Shown piece after piece: positions 25,642 to 34,137 of a stretch of 64,000 bases of DNA. The stretch lies in contig CP065007.1 in the NCBI GenBank assembly GCA_016699715.1, positions 2,666,001-2,730,000 of the forward strand. Direction: 5' to 3'. A program made the translations under genes and the position numbers. This DNA is from Candidatus Competibacteraceae bacterium. GTDB lineage: Bacteria > Pseudomonadota > Gammaproteobacteria > Competibacterales > Competibacteraceae. Each line of letters starts with the position of its first letter. Within the stretch, counting starts at the first letter, position 1. The notes beneath the pieces were generated by a model that saw only the letters and a program-made list of their open reading frames with translations, was not told the DNA's origin and made no database searches.

Positions 25642-28600
25642 TCAAGTGGACAACCAGCGCGCGACGAACTCGTCTTCCGGCAACGGTCGGCCGAAATAAT
25701 AGCCCTGACCGTGGGCGCAGCCCTCGCGCAGCAGGAAATCCGCCTGCATTTTGGTCTCGACGCCCTCGGCGATCACCGACAGCCCCAGGTTTTTGGCCAG
25801 TATGATGATGGCGCGGATGATAGCTTCGTTATTGGCGTCGCAGCCGATGTCCGCCACGAAGGATCGGTCGATCTTAAGCCGTTGAATAGGCAATCGCTTC
25901 AGGTACATCAGCGAGGAATAGCCGGTACCGAAGTCGTCCACCGCCAGATGGACGCCGAGCGCGCGGAGATCCTCGAGAAAACGGAACGCATCCTCGGCCT
26001 TGATAATGAACGACTCGGTGATTTCCATTTCCAGACATTCGGGCGGCAATCTGTTGTCGGCGAGGACAGCCTCGATCAAGCCGGTCATATTGCCGCATTC
26101 GAATTGCCGGATCGAGAAGTTGACGGAAATTCTGTCGATGCGATAGCCCGCCGCGCGCCACGCTTGCAGTTTCGCGCAGGATTCCCGCAGCACCCACTCT
26201 CCCAGCGTAACGATGAAGCCGGTCTCCTCGGCGAGGGGAATGAACTTTCCAGGCGGGATCAGACCCAGTTCGGGATGGTTCCAGCGGGCCAGCGCCTCGG
26301 CGCCGATCAGCATGCCGCTGGCCATGTCCACCTGCGGTTGAAAATGGACGAGCAACTCGTCGTTCTTCACCGAATGCCGCAGCATCGCTTCCAGATGCAA
26401 GCGGTCGAGGGCATGAGCGGTCATTTCCTTAGCGTACCGGTGGTAGTTATTGCGACCCTTGGCCTTGGCCTGATACATGGCGGCATCGGCGTTTTTCACC
26501 AGCTCGTCGCAATCCCGGCCGTCGTCCGGGTAATAGCTGATGCCGATGCTGGCGGAGATATGGATTTCGTGTTCCACGAGTAAAAACGTTTTTTCGAAGA
26601 CGGCCAGCAGCTTGCAAGCCACCATCGTGGCATCCCGATAGCCGCCGATATCCTCGATCAGCAAGATGAACTCATCGCCGCCCAGCCGCGCCAGCGTGTC
26701 GCAGGCGCGAATCGTCTTACGCAGTTCCTCGGTCACCATTTGCAGCAGCTGATCGCCAAGCTGATGGCCCAGGGTGTCGTTGACATTCTTGAAGTGGTCC
26801 AGATCGATAAACAGCACGGCCAGGCGGGTGTTGTCGCGAGCCGCGTGCAGAATGCCCTGGGTCAGGCGGTCATTGAACAGAACCCGGTTCGGTAGCTCGG
26901 TCAACGGATCGTGATGGGCGAGGAAGATGAGTTGCCGCTCGAAGTCCTTGATCGCCGCGATGTCGGTGAAAACGCCGACATAGTGGGTGATGCAACCGGC
27001 CTGGTCCTTCACCGTGCTGATGGAGAGTAATTCAGGATAAACCTCGCCGTTCTTGCGGCGGTTCCAGATCTCGCCGCGCCATTTGCCGTCCTGTTCGAGC
27101 ACCCGCCATATCTGTTGGAAAAACGCCGCATCGTGTCGGCCGGATTGGATGAGATTGGGTTTCCGGCCGATCGCTTCCTCGGCGGAATAACCGGTGATCT
27201 CGCTAAACGCCGGGTTGATCGCCAGAATGACCTGATCGGGATCGGTGATCACGATCCCCTCGGCGGCGCTTTCGAACACGCTCGTCACCAGTTGTAGCCG
27301 CTCGCGCCCCTGCTGTTGCGCGGTCAGATCGCTGTAGATCCAGACACTCCCTTCCTGGGGTCGGCTCGCATCCAGCGCCCGGCCGCTCAGGCCACCCCAG
27401 AACAGGTTGCCGTCCTTGCGCTTCAGCCACCGTTCCTCCACATAGGTCTCGCCGCGCCCCAGGGCACTGTAGGCACGTTCGCCGGTCGCCCGAAAATCCT
27501 CCTCGGTCGGATACAGGATGAGAGTTTTGTGGCCGAGCATTTCGCTTTCCGCGTAGCCGAAGAGTTCCTCGAAACGGCGATTGCACAGGGTGATCACGCG
27601 CTGCCTGAGCAGCACGATGCCGACCAAGGCGTTGTCGAGAATGGCTTCCTGTTGTGCCAGCAGGGACTTGAGGCGCGCTTCATCCTGCTTGCGCTGGGTA
27701 ATATCGCGGACGACCGACAGCACCGCCCGCCCTTCGGCCAGCATGATGCTGCTCGACATCACCTCGACCTCGATCGGAGAATCATCCACCCGGAGATGGC
27801 GCTGTTCCATGGTGGGCAACATGATCGTCTGTTCGGAGTCCCGCAACGCCCGCAGGCGTTGCGCCACCGCCTCGTGATCATCGGGGTGAATCCGCTCCGT
27901 CCATGGCAAGCCCAGCAACTGTTCTTCGCGTTCGGCGCCTAGCAGGCGCAGCGCGGAGCGGTTGGCCATCGTCATGACACCGTCGCGATGCACGAAAATG
28001 GCGTCCGGCGATAAATCCAGCAGCATGCGATAGCGCTGTTCACTTTCCAGTAGGGACTGTTCGGCTGTCTTGCGGTCGTCGATATCGCGTGCCACCACCA
28101 CCAAGCGCCGCGCATTGCCAATCTGGGCGGCACGGACGCTGGCCTCGATCCAGAACTGGCAACCGCCGGCGTCCTGGGCGCGGCATTCGAAGCACTGCGG
28201 CTCGTTGTGTTCGAAGACCCGCGCCAGCCGGTCGAGCGCCTCACGCTGAGTGGGTTCGTCCTCCGTGCAAAGGGCGCCAAAGCTCAGACACCGGAAAGCG
28301 CTCCGGCCATAGCCGAACATTTCGCTCGCCCGACCGTTGGTATACAGAATCTCTCCGGTTTGGCCGTCCTGAAGCAATACGGCGTCGTTGAGCGAATCGA
28401 CGATGGCTTCGAATCGTTCCTCGTTCTCGTAGAGCGCCAGTTCCGCCGACTTGAATTCGGTGATATCCCAGACGATGGCGATGACGTCGGTCCCGGCATC
28501 TTGCTGAAACGCTTGCCCGCGCGCCATGAACCACGCCGTGCCATCGTCCGAGTCGGGGCCGCGAAACTCGGCCAGGAACCGCCCGCGCGCCGCGCACGCC

Positions 28601-28812
28601 TGCCTGATAATCCCCGCCACCCGCTCACTATCCTCTCGGCAGGTCAGCGCCAGCAGATCGGCGGCAACCGGTTCCTCCACCGTGACCGACCACGCGAAGA
28701 ACCGCATCCGGGCGGCGTCCAGTGCCGTTTGCAGGCGAACATGGTGTTCGCGCAATAAACCATCGTGCGCGCGACCCCGGTCGAGAAGGCTTGGTTGTGT
28801 CCTGTGGAGCAT
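25642..28812 (-). CDS. PAS-GGDEF-EAL cyclic-di-GMP signalling protein
   Basis: 1056 residues. Four or five PAS/PAC modules occupy about residues 30-620 (for example FEAIVDSLNDAVLLQDGQT, YRMLLDLSPDAIFVHRDGV, ILAINPAFSEITGYSAEEA). The GGDEF domain has intact LGGDEF near residue 705 and an inhibitory I-site RACD placed five residues before it. The EAL domain has GAEALARWNHPE near 835 and DDFGTGYSSLMYLKRLP near 945, with catalytic acidic residues kept. It may both make and degrade c-di-GMP. No signal peptide or membrane helix is seen, so sensing is probably cytoplasmic. It is monocistronic by spacing. Confidence 0.95.
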   Translation of the reverse strand: MLHRTQPSLLDRGRAHDGLLREHHVRLQTALDAARMRFFAWSVTVEEPVAADLLALTCREDSERVAGIIRQACAARGRFLAEFRGPDSDDGTAWFMARGQAFQQDAGTDVIAIVWDITEFKSAELALYENEERFEAIVDSLNDAVLLQDGQTGEILYTNGRASEMFGYGRSAFRCLSFGALCTEDEPTQREALDRLARVFEHNEPQCFECRAQDAGGCQFWIEASVRAAQIGNARRLVVVARDIDDRKTAEQSLLESEQRYRMLLDLSPDAIFVHRDGVMTMANRSALRLLGAEREEQLLGLPWTERIHPDDHEAVAQRLRALRDSEQTIMLPTMEQRHLRVDDSPIEVEVMSSSIMLAEGRAVLSVVRDITQRKQDEARLKSLLAQQEAILDNALVGIVLLRQRVITLCNRRFEELFGYAESEMLGHKTLILYPTEEDFRATGERAYSALGRGETYVEERWLKRKDGNLFWGGLSGRALDASRPQEGSVWIYSDLTAQQQGRERLQLVTSVFESAAEGIVITDPDQVILAINPAFSEITGYSAEEAIGRKPNLIQSGRHDAAFFQQIWRVLEQDGKWRGEIWNRRKNGEVYPELLSISTVKDQAGCITHYVGVFTDIAAIKDFERQLIFLAHHDPLTELPNRVLFNDRLTQGILHAARDNTRLAVLFIDLDHFKNVNDTLGHQLGDQLLQMVTEELRKTIRACDTLARLGGDEFILLIEDIGGYRDATMVACKLLAVFEKTFLLVEHEIHISASIGISYYPDDGRDCDELVKNADAAMYQAKAKGRNNYHRYAKEMTAHALDRLHLEAMLRHSVKNDELLVHFQPQVDMASGMLIGAEALARWNHPELGLIPPGKFIPLAEETGFIVTLGEWVLRESCAKLQAWRAAGYRIDRISVNFSIRQFECGNMTGLIEAVLADNRLPPECLEMEITESFIIKAEDAFRFLEDLRALGVHLAVDDFGTGYSSLMYLKRLPIQRLKIDRSFVADIGCDANNEAIIRAIIILAKNLGLSVIAEGVETKMQADFLLREGCAHGQGYYFGRPLPEDEFVARWLST

Positions 28813-28894
28813 ACAAATTCGCTCTCAACCTAGGAATAGATGTAGTGTATTTTAGCTCACTTCGATCTCATTTCCAGGTTTGACGGTCGGTTAT

Positions 28895-30016
28895 TCAGCG
28901 GGGCTTTGCCCAGATACGAAACGCTCGTTGCTGCTTGAGAAACTCCCAAACCACCGCCACGCCGAGCAACGCCAGCAACGCCAGCAACCCGAGTGACAGC
29001 AGCAGGTCCCGCCATGCCGTTGCCAACAGCGGCTCGCACGCCTCGGCGCGGCCGGATTCCAGCACGCCGCGGGCCGGATCGGCCGGATCGTAACGGACCT
29101 CGACCGGCGCCCCGCTTGGGTATTGGGTCAGCCGTGTTTCCACCGCTTGCTTTTCCAGGCTGGGTGGCTGACAGAAGCTCAGGCGGTCGCCGCGATAAGC
29201 GGTTCCCGCCACCACGTACTCGAATTCGATCCGCGCCCGATAGCCGGTCAGCGAAGTTTTCCCCCGGGGAATTCGCAGGGTGATCACCGAAGCGTCGCGC
29301 ACCGTACCCGCCGTTGGAGGCCAGTTTTCGCTGGCGACAGCGAGTCGCTGGGCCTGGCCGAGCCGCTGGTATTCCCGATAGTCGCCGGTTGCCAGCACCG
29401 CCAGTACCCCTGTTCCCAGTACAATCAGGCCCAGCGCGGCCACCGTCATCCATATCGTCTGGCGACGGTGGCTGTCCAGAGCAACCAGCTTGCCCAGCAA
29501 GGCGCCGCCGTTGTCCTGAAGCGCGACCAGTTCCTGACCAGGCTCCAACTTGGCGCAATACAACTGGACCGTCAGCTCGTGTCGTGGCGCGCGGTCCCAG
29601 CGCCGCGCTGGGTCGAGCAGCGCAAAAAACGGTCCGCTCAACGACGGCCGGGCTCGCGTTTCAGGCTGCACCGCCACCAGGGTCCCGACGCGATTGCTCA
29701 AGCCGGTCGGCGCCAGTCGGGCACGCATCGGCGCGCTTTCCCGCAGTATTTGATTGGCCGTGCCCAAACGCCGTGTCTGCCGGCGTTCCAGGCGCCACAG
29801 CAAAGCGCCCGCCAGCGCCATTCCCGGCAACATCACCAAACCCGCAACCGCAAAAACCAACAGGTTGACCATGTCGCGGTAGGTCAGGGCGAAGCTCATC
29901 ATGAATACCAGAACGCCGGCCATGCCCATGAAGAACAGCAGCCCCAGCAGGCGCAGGCGACGGCGATGCACGGCGGCCAGTTTTTGCAAGCTGGGATGCA
30001 GAGGGATTGCACTCAC
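28895..30016 (-). CDS. DUF3592 domain membrane protein
   Basis: 373 residues with four membrane helices: two near residues 22-75 (LLFFMGMAGVLVFMMSFAL, LVFAVAGLVMLPGMALAGA), one near 188 and one near the C-terminus (LLLSLGLLALLALLGVAVVW). Between the last two is a DUF3592 domain with the WPPTAGTVRDASV start and QYPSGAPVEVRYDPADPARG end seen in that family. Function is unknown. It begins 36 bp after the SrfB-like gene and is probably co-transcribed with it. Confidence 0.82.
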   Translation of the reverse strand: MSAIPLHPSLQKLAAVHRRRLRLLGLLFFMGMAGVLVFMMSFALTYRDMVNLLVFAVAGLVMLPGMALAGALLWRLERRQTRRLGTANQILRESAPMRARLAPTGLSNRVGTLVAVQPETRARPSLSGPFFALLDPARRWDRAPRHELTVQLYCAKLEPGQELVALQDNGGALLGKLVALDSHRRQTIWMTVAALGLIVLGTGVLAVLATGDYREYQRLGQAQRLAVASENWPPTAGTVRDASVITLRIPRGKTSLTGYRARIEFEYVVAGTAYRGDRLSFCQPPSLEKQAVETRLTQYPSGAPVEVRYDPADPARGVLESGRAEACEPLLATAWRDLLLSLGLLALLALLGVAVVWEFLKQQRAFRIWAKPR

Positions 30017-30052
30017 AAGGGTCGTGACTCCGGGAGGTAATGGTACGGGCGA

Positions 30053-32980
30053 TCAATGGCGCGGCGCATCGCCGGTCCGCGCGGAAATCGAGAAGATGCC
30101 GGTGTCCAGCCAGTAGCCGTATTCGTCCTTGAGGGTTTGCAGCTTCAACAGCACCACGCCGCTCGGTTGCTGGTTGCCGGCGGCGTCGCTCACGTCGAGC
30201 ACCTTGAAATCCAGATCGACGTTCTCGTCGGTGGAGCGTTCCAGCGTCACCTTGAGCGGCAGCGCCTTGGAGCGGGCATCCTGCGGGTGAGCGAAGGTGA
30301 TCCGATACAGGGGCGAAGCCGGCCAGCGCTCGACGTTCAGTTGCCGAAACCCCAGGAATACCGGCGCGTAGAAATCGAAGGTCGCTTCCGGCAGTCGGGT
30401 CTTGCGATCCTCCAACTCCAGATTGGCGAACAGTACGCTCTCCTGCTTGAGCCGGCCGGTCTGCTCCAGCACGCCGATAAAGCGAGCGGTGGATTTCATG
30501 CCCAGATCGCGGCTACGCAGATTGAACTTATACAACTGTCCTTCCGACAGCGCGCACACCATGGCCCCAACCGCCGCCGTGGTCTTGGGGTCGCTCAGCC
30601 GGCCGCCGACCGAACGGAACGGATACCAGTCGCCGACCCGGTAGGCGTGCAGGCTGACGATGCGATCCGGCGGCGCCGGCAGCTTGGCCAGAATCGCCGC
30701 CCGCACCGCCGGCAGTCGGCAGGGTCGTCCGGAAATCAGCAGGTAGTCGCAATCGTACAGGTGGACCACCTCGCATAGATCGCTGAGCACCTGACCGAGA
30801 ATGCGGCGCACCGTGGTGTCCAGCGCCAGCATGGTGGTGGCGATCGCCACCTCGGCCAATTGGAAGCCCTGACCGCCGGCGGCGCGCACCGCGTCCTCCA
30901 GAAACGCCACCACCTGTTCATGCGGTCCGGCGCCCGGCGGGTAGACATCGGCCAGTTTCAGGGTCACCGCTTCGTTGGTCGTGCTGAGATCGGTATTTTC
31001 GTAGCGATGCAGCAGCGCCAGCGCCAGCGGCAGCGCCACCTGATTGGCGAATTGCCGGCGCAGGGTGCGGTCGCGCTCGGCCTGATCGCCGCGATTGGCG
31101 CCCAACAGCCGCGCCAGCAGTTCCTCGGGGTTGGCCGCGCCGCTGTGGCGGATCGCCTCCAGCAGGGCCGGTAGCACGTTGCGTTCGATCAGCCCGCACA
31201 ACACATCGTCGCCGGCGATGTTGAAGCCCTCGCGAAACTCCTGGGTGGGTTTGACCGCCGTGCCGCCTTCCAACTGGTAGGTGGTGATGATGAGGTCGGT
31301 GGTGCCGCCGCCGATGTCGATGCTGGCCAGCCGCAGGCAGGGCGCCTCGCCATGGCTTTCCCGTACCCGCCCGAACACCTCGAAGAACAGCGCGGCGTCG
31401 CCCTGGAAATTGTGCTTGATCTCGTTGTAGAGGAACACGATCTGGGTGCCGGTCGCCTCGTCCCATTGCAGGAACGATTCCGGCGCCTGATCCTCTTCCA
31501 GCCCCAGCGCCCGCCAAGTCAGCCGGATCGCGGTGTTGACCCGGCGGGTGAACAGCTTGCGCTCGGCCAGCGGCATGGCGGTGGGCAGGGTCAGAATCGC
31601 CCGTCGCAGACGGCGCGGCGCATCGGAATAGGCTCGTTCGTAACGGCGGCCGGGCGAGTTGATCTGCACGAAGGCTTGCAGCAGCACCTCGGCCACGAAA
31701 AAGCTCATCAGGGCGCCGCGCGAGAACAGGGCCGTCACCGCCGGCGGCTCACCGGGCGTCAATTCCTCGCCGTCCTCGCGCAGTTGGCCGACGAATGGGC
31801 CGGTGGTGACCGGGCCGCTGTCGCCGCCGGCGCCGTCCGGTCCGGGGTTGAAACGCCAGGCGTGATGGCGGGGGTCGGTGTCCCACAGATAGCGCTTGGG
31901 GCTGGACAGGCCGGTGTTGCCCTCGGTGCCGTGGCTGAAATAGGACAGGGCCTGCGCTTCGAAACCGATCCGGGTCACCGTCGGCCACAAGAAGGCGCTG
32001 CGACCGCTGCGCCGCGACAGTTTTTCGTCGCCGAACCCACCGCGCACGAACTCGACCCGACTGGGGAACGGTTCGTCATAGACCCGTTCCGGCTGGCTCA
32101 GATCACGCAATTCCAGGCGGTAGCTGTCGTTCATGTCCACCGGATCGTCGCCGCTGCTTTCCATCAGCATGCCGCAGGTGCGGGAATTGCCGATGTCCAG
32201 CACCAGATCCACGTCCACCGGCCGGTTGAGCCGGGCGGCTGGCCCGCTGTCCACGAAGGTGAAGCGCAGCCGCGGGGGTCGTACCGCTCGTTGCAACAGC
32301 GTCAGCACGGTGAGCCAGGCGGCTGGCGCGTCCGGGCTGGCGCGCAGTTCGGTTTCGTCCACCCGGCGCGGGGCGCGGCGACGCCGTTCGTAGGCGTAAA
32401 ACCGCTGGTGCAGCCACTCGCGCACCCATTCCTGCTCCAGAAACCAGCCGGTGTCGGCTTCGGCGTCACTCAGGGCGAATTCCTCGCCGGACTGCATGTC
32501 CAGCGGACTGGGAGCGAGATAGGGCCGGCCCTCGCGGGTCGGTAGCAGTTGCGTGTCGAACGCCAAAGTGACGCGATGGGTGTGGCCGTCGGCGTCGGGC
32601 GCCGGCAATTCCACCAACCGCGCCCGCGCCCAGTTGACCGGTCCCTTGTCGAACAGGTGGTGACCGTCCGGGTGCGGCTCGCGGATGCGTGGGAACGGCA
32701 GCGGCAGCCAGACGCCGTCGAACAACGCGGCGGCCTTGGCGGCGTTGAAGGAAAACACCTGTTCCGGCTGGGCGGTCCGGCCGTCCTGGGTGATGAACTG
32801 GCCACTGGCATCGTCGGCATACAGCGCGGTCAACAGCGGCCGTCCGTCCGCGCCGGATTCCGTCAGAAACGCCCGCGACACCCGTGTTTCGTGGAGATTG
32901 CAACCGAAATCCAGAAATTGGATGGCGGTGTTGGGTATCAGATTGATCAGCGGGCTGTAATTCTTGAGCTTCGCCAGCAT
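30053..32980 (-). CDS. srfB: SrfB-like protein (virulence factor SrfB family, actin-like ATPase fold)
   Basis: 975 residues from the ATG at 32980 (the frame is open to 33100). The start MLAKLKNYSPLINLIPNT matches the SrfB family (PF07520), and actin/Hsp70-like phosphate loops are visible: VLDIGNSRTCGMLMESS near residue 270 and SIDIGGGTTDLIITTY near 550, with an adenosine-type motif later (CDYLLISGRPCRLPAVRA). SrfB was named from the Salmonella srfABC locus; the molecular role is not known. No srfA or srfC homologue is present; the only linked gene is the DUF3592 membrane protein 36 bp downstream. Confidence 0.85.
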   Translation of the reverse strand: MLAKLKNYSPLINLIPNTAIQFLDFGCNLHETRVSRAFLTESGADGRPLLTALYADDASGQFITQDGRTAQPEQVFSFNAAKAAALFDGVWLPLPFPRIREPHPDGHHLFDKGPVNWARARLVELPAPDADGHTHRVTLAFDTQLLPTREGRPYLAPSPLDMQSGEEFALSDAEADTGWFLEQEWVREWLHQRFYAYERRRRAPRRVDETELRASPDAPAAWLTVLTLLQRAVRPPRLRFTFVDSGPAARLNRPVDVDLVLDIGNSRTCGMLMESSGDDPVDMNDSYRLELRDLSQPERVYDEPFPSRVEFVRGGFGDEKLSRRSGRSAFLWPTVTRIGFEAQALSYFSHGTEGNTGLSSPKRYLWDTDPRHHAWRFNPGPDGAGGDSGPVTTGPFVGQLREDGEELTPGEPPAVTALFSRGALMSFFVAEVLLQAFVQINSPGRRYERAYSDAPRRLRRAILTLPTAMPLAERKLFTRRVNTAIRLTWRALGLEEDQAPESFLQWDEATGTQIVFLYNEIKHNFQGDAALFFEVFGRVRESHGEAPCLRLASIDIGGGTTDLIITTYQLEGGTAVKPTQEFREGFNIAGDDVLCGLIERNVLPALLEAIRHSGAANPEELLARLLGANRGDQAERDRTLRRQFANQVALPLALALLHRYENTDLSTTNEAVTLKLADVYPPGAGPHEQVVAFLEDAVRAAGGQGFQLAEVAIATTMLALDTTVRRILGQVLSDLCEVVHLYDCDYLLISGRPCRLPAVRAAILAKLPAPPDRIVSLHAYRVGDWYPFRSVGGRLSDPKTTAAVGAMVCALSEGQLYKFNLRSRDLGMKSTARFIGVLEQTGRLKQESVLFANLELEDRKTRLPEATFDFYAPVFLGFRQLNVERWPASPLYRITFAHPQDARSKALPLKVTLERSTDENVDLDFKVLDVSDAAGNQQPSGVVLLKLQTLKDEYGYWLDTGIFSISARTGDAPRH

Positions 32981-33156
32981 GGTTCCCACCTTCGCGCTGC
33001 GTTTTCCATCGGGATCGGTTTCCTCTATTTTACCCGTATTTTCGCGTTCTCCTCGGAAAAGTGGGTGGAGGGGCGGTCGCGCCGCCAATCGGTGGATCAA
33101 GTGGACCCAACAGGCGGCATCGTTGCATAAAGATTGAAAGGGGATGGCAAAATATC

Positions 33157-33909
33157 ATGAAGATCCTAGGTATCGACGTGGGCGGGACGGGGATCAAGGG
33201 CGCCGTGATCGAGACCACGACCGGTGAGTTGCTGAGCGAGCGTATTCGTATCGAATCGCCTCGTCCGGCGACCCCCGAGGCTGTCGGCATCACAATCCAA
33301 GATCTTATCGATCAACATCATTGGTCCGGCCCCATCGGCATTGGATTTCCAGCCGCCATCCAGCATGGTGTTGCCCGTACCGCGGCGAACATTGACCCTG
33401 CTTTTATCGGATTGCCGGTGGCTGATTACTTTTCGAAGCAAACCGGCTGCCCGGTCCAAGTCGCGAACGATGCCGACGTTGCCGGGTTGGCCGAGATGCG
33501 GTTCGGCGCCGCCAAGGATGTGGCCGGGGTGGTGCTGATTGTCACGATTGGCACCGGTCTTGGAACGGCCCTGTTCAGCGACGGCCAACTACTGCCGAAT
33601 ACCGAGCTGGGCCATATCATGCTCGATAACGGTTTGGTGGCCGAACGCTACGCTTCGGAAGCCGTGCGTGACGCCCAGCAGCTCAAATGGAAAGACTGGG
33701 GCGATCGACTCAATCGTTACTTGATGACCATGGAAAAACTGTTCTGGCCGGACCTGATCGTGCTCGGTGGCGGCGCCAGCAAAAAGCTGCATAAGTTTGC
33801 CCCGAGGATTACCGTGCAGGCTTCTGTCGTGCCCGCCCAGTTTCTCAATCTGGCCGGCATGATCGGTGCGGCGCTGTTCGCCGGGGAAAACCTGGGAGCC
33901 ACGAGATAA
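33157..33909 (+). CDS. ppgK: Polyphosphate glucokinase (ROK family)
   Basis: 250 residues. The phosphate-binding loop LGIDVGGTGIKGAVIE begins at residue 4, the catalytic Asp is in VANDADVAGLAEMRFG near residue 107, and the second loop VTIGTGLGTALF is near 131, followed by LPNTELGHIML. Length and motifs (NTELGH in place of the ROK zinc motif) match PpgK, which phosphorylates glucose with polyphosphate or ATP. It is divergent from the SrfB-like gene. In a polyphosphate- or glycogen-storing organism it would feed glucose into glycolysis at the expense of polyphosphate. The frame extends upstream to 33061, but the ATG at 33157 gives the family N-terminus. Confidence 0.88.
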   Translation: MKILGIDVGGTGIKGAVIETTTGELLSERIRIESPRPATPEAVGITIQDLIDQHHWSGPIGIGFPAAIQHGVARTAANIDPAFIGLPVADYFSKQTGCPVQVANDADVAGLAEMRFGAAKDVAGVVLIVTIGTGLGTALFSDGQLLPNTELGHIMLDNGLVAERYASEAVRDAQQLKWKDWGDRLNRYLMTMEKLFWPDLIVLGGGASKKLHKFAPRITVQASVVPAQFLNLAGMIGAALFAGENLGATR

Positions 33910-34023
33910 GCTCCTGCATGATGAGGGGGCACTTGCACCGTGGGCCCCGCACGCTGAAGGTATAACGGTCGGCTCAGCCTTCAAGATGAAGCCATTCGAC
34001 CGCTACTCAGGCGTTGGCCCTGG

Positions 34024-34137
34024 ATATAGCGCTCCTGTCTGACAGGTGGAATCACCGGTTCGAACCACCCCGGCGCTGTGCGCCACCCCTCCTTATCCAA
34101 GGGGGGAGATTCCACGGCCGGGCTGGGAGCGCTATAT
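34024..34137. mobile_element. 114-bp miniature element with 12-bp terminal inverted repeats
   Basis: The ends ATATAGCGCTCC (34024-34035) and GGAGCGCTATAT (34126-34137) are perfect inverted repeats. The interior contains GGTTCGAACC, a CCCCTCCTTATCC/AAGGGGGG stretch and GGCGCTGTGCGCC. A related, longer copy in the opposite orientation lies at 60793-60955. No coding capacity. The right end supplies the stop codon of the RND pump gene (34132-34134). Confidence 0.75.

Noticed and set aside
34050..34080. tRNA-like T-arm (GGTTCGAACC) in the miniature element
   Set aside because: No acceptor, D or anticodon arms can be formed around it, and the terminal repeats explain the element.
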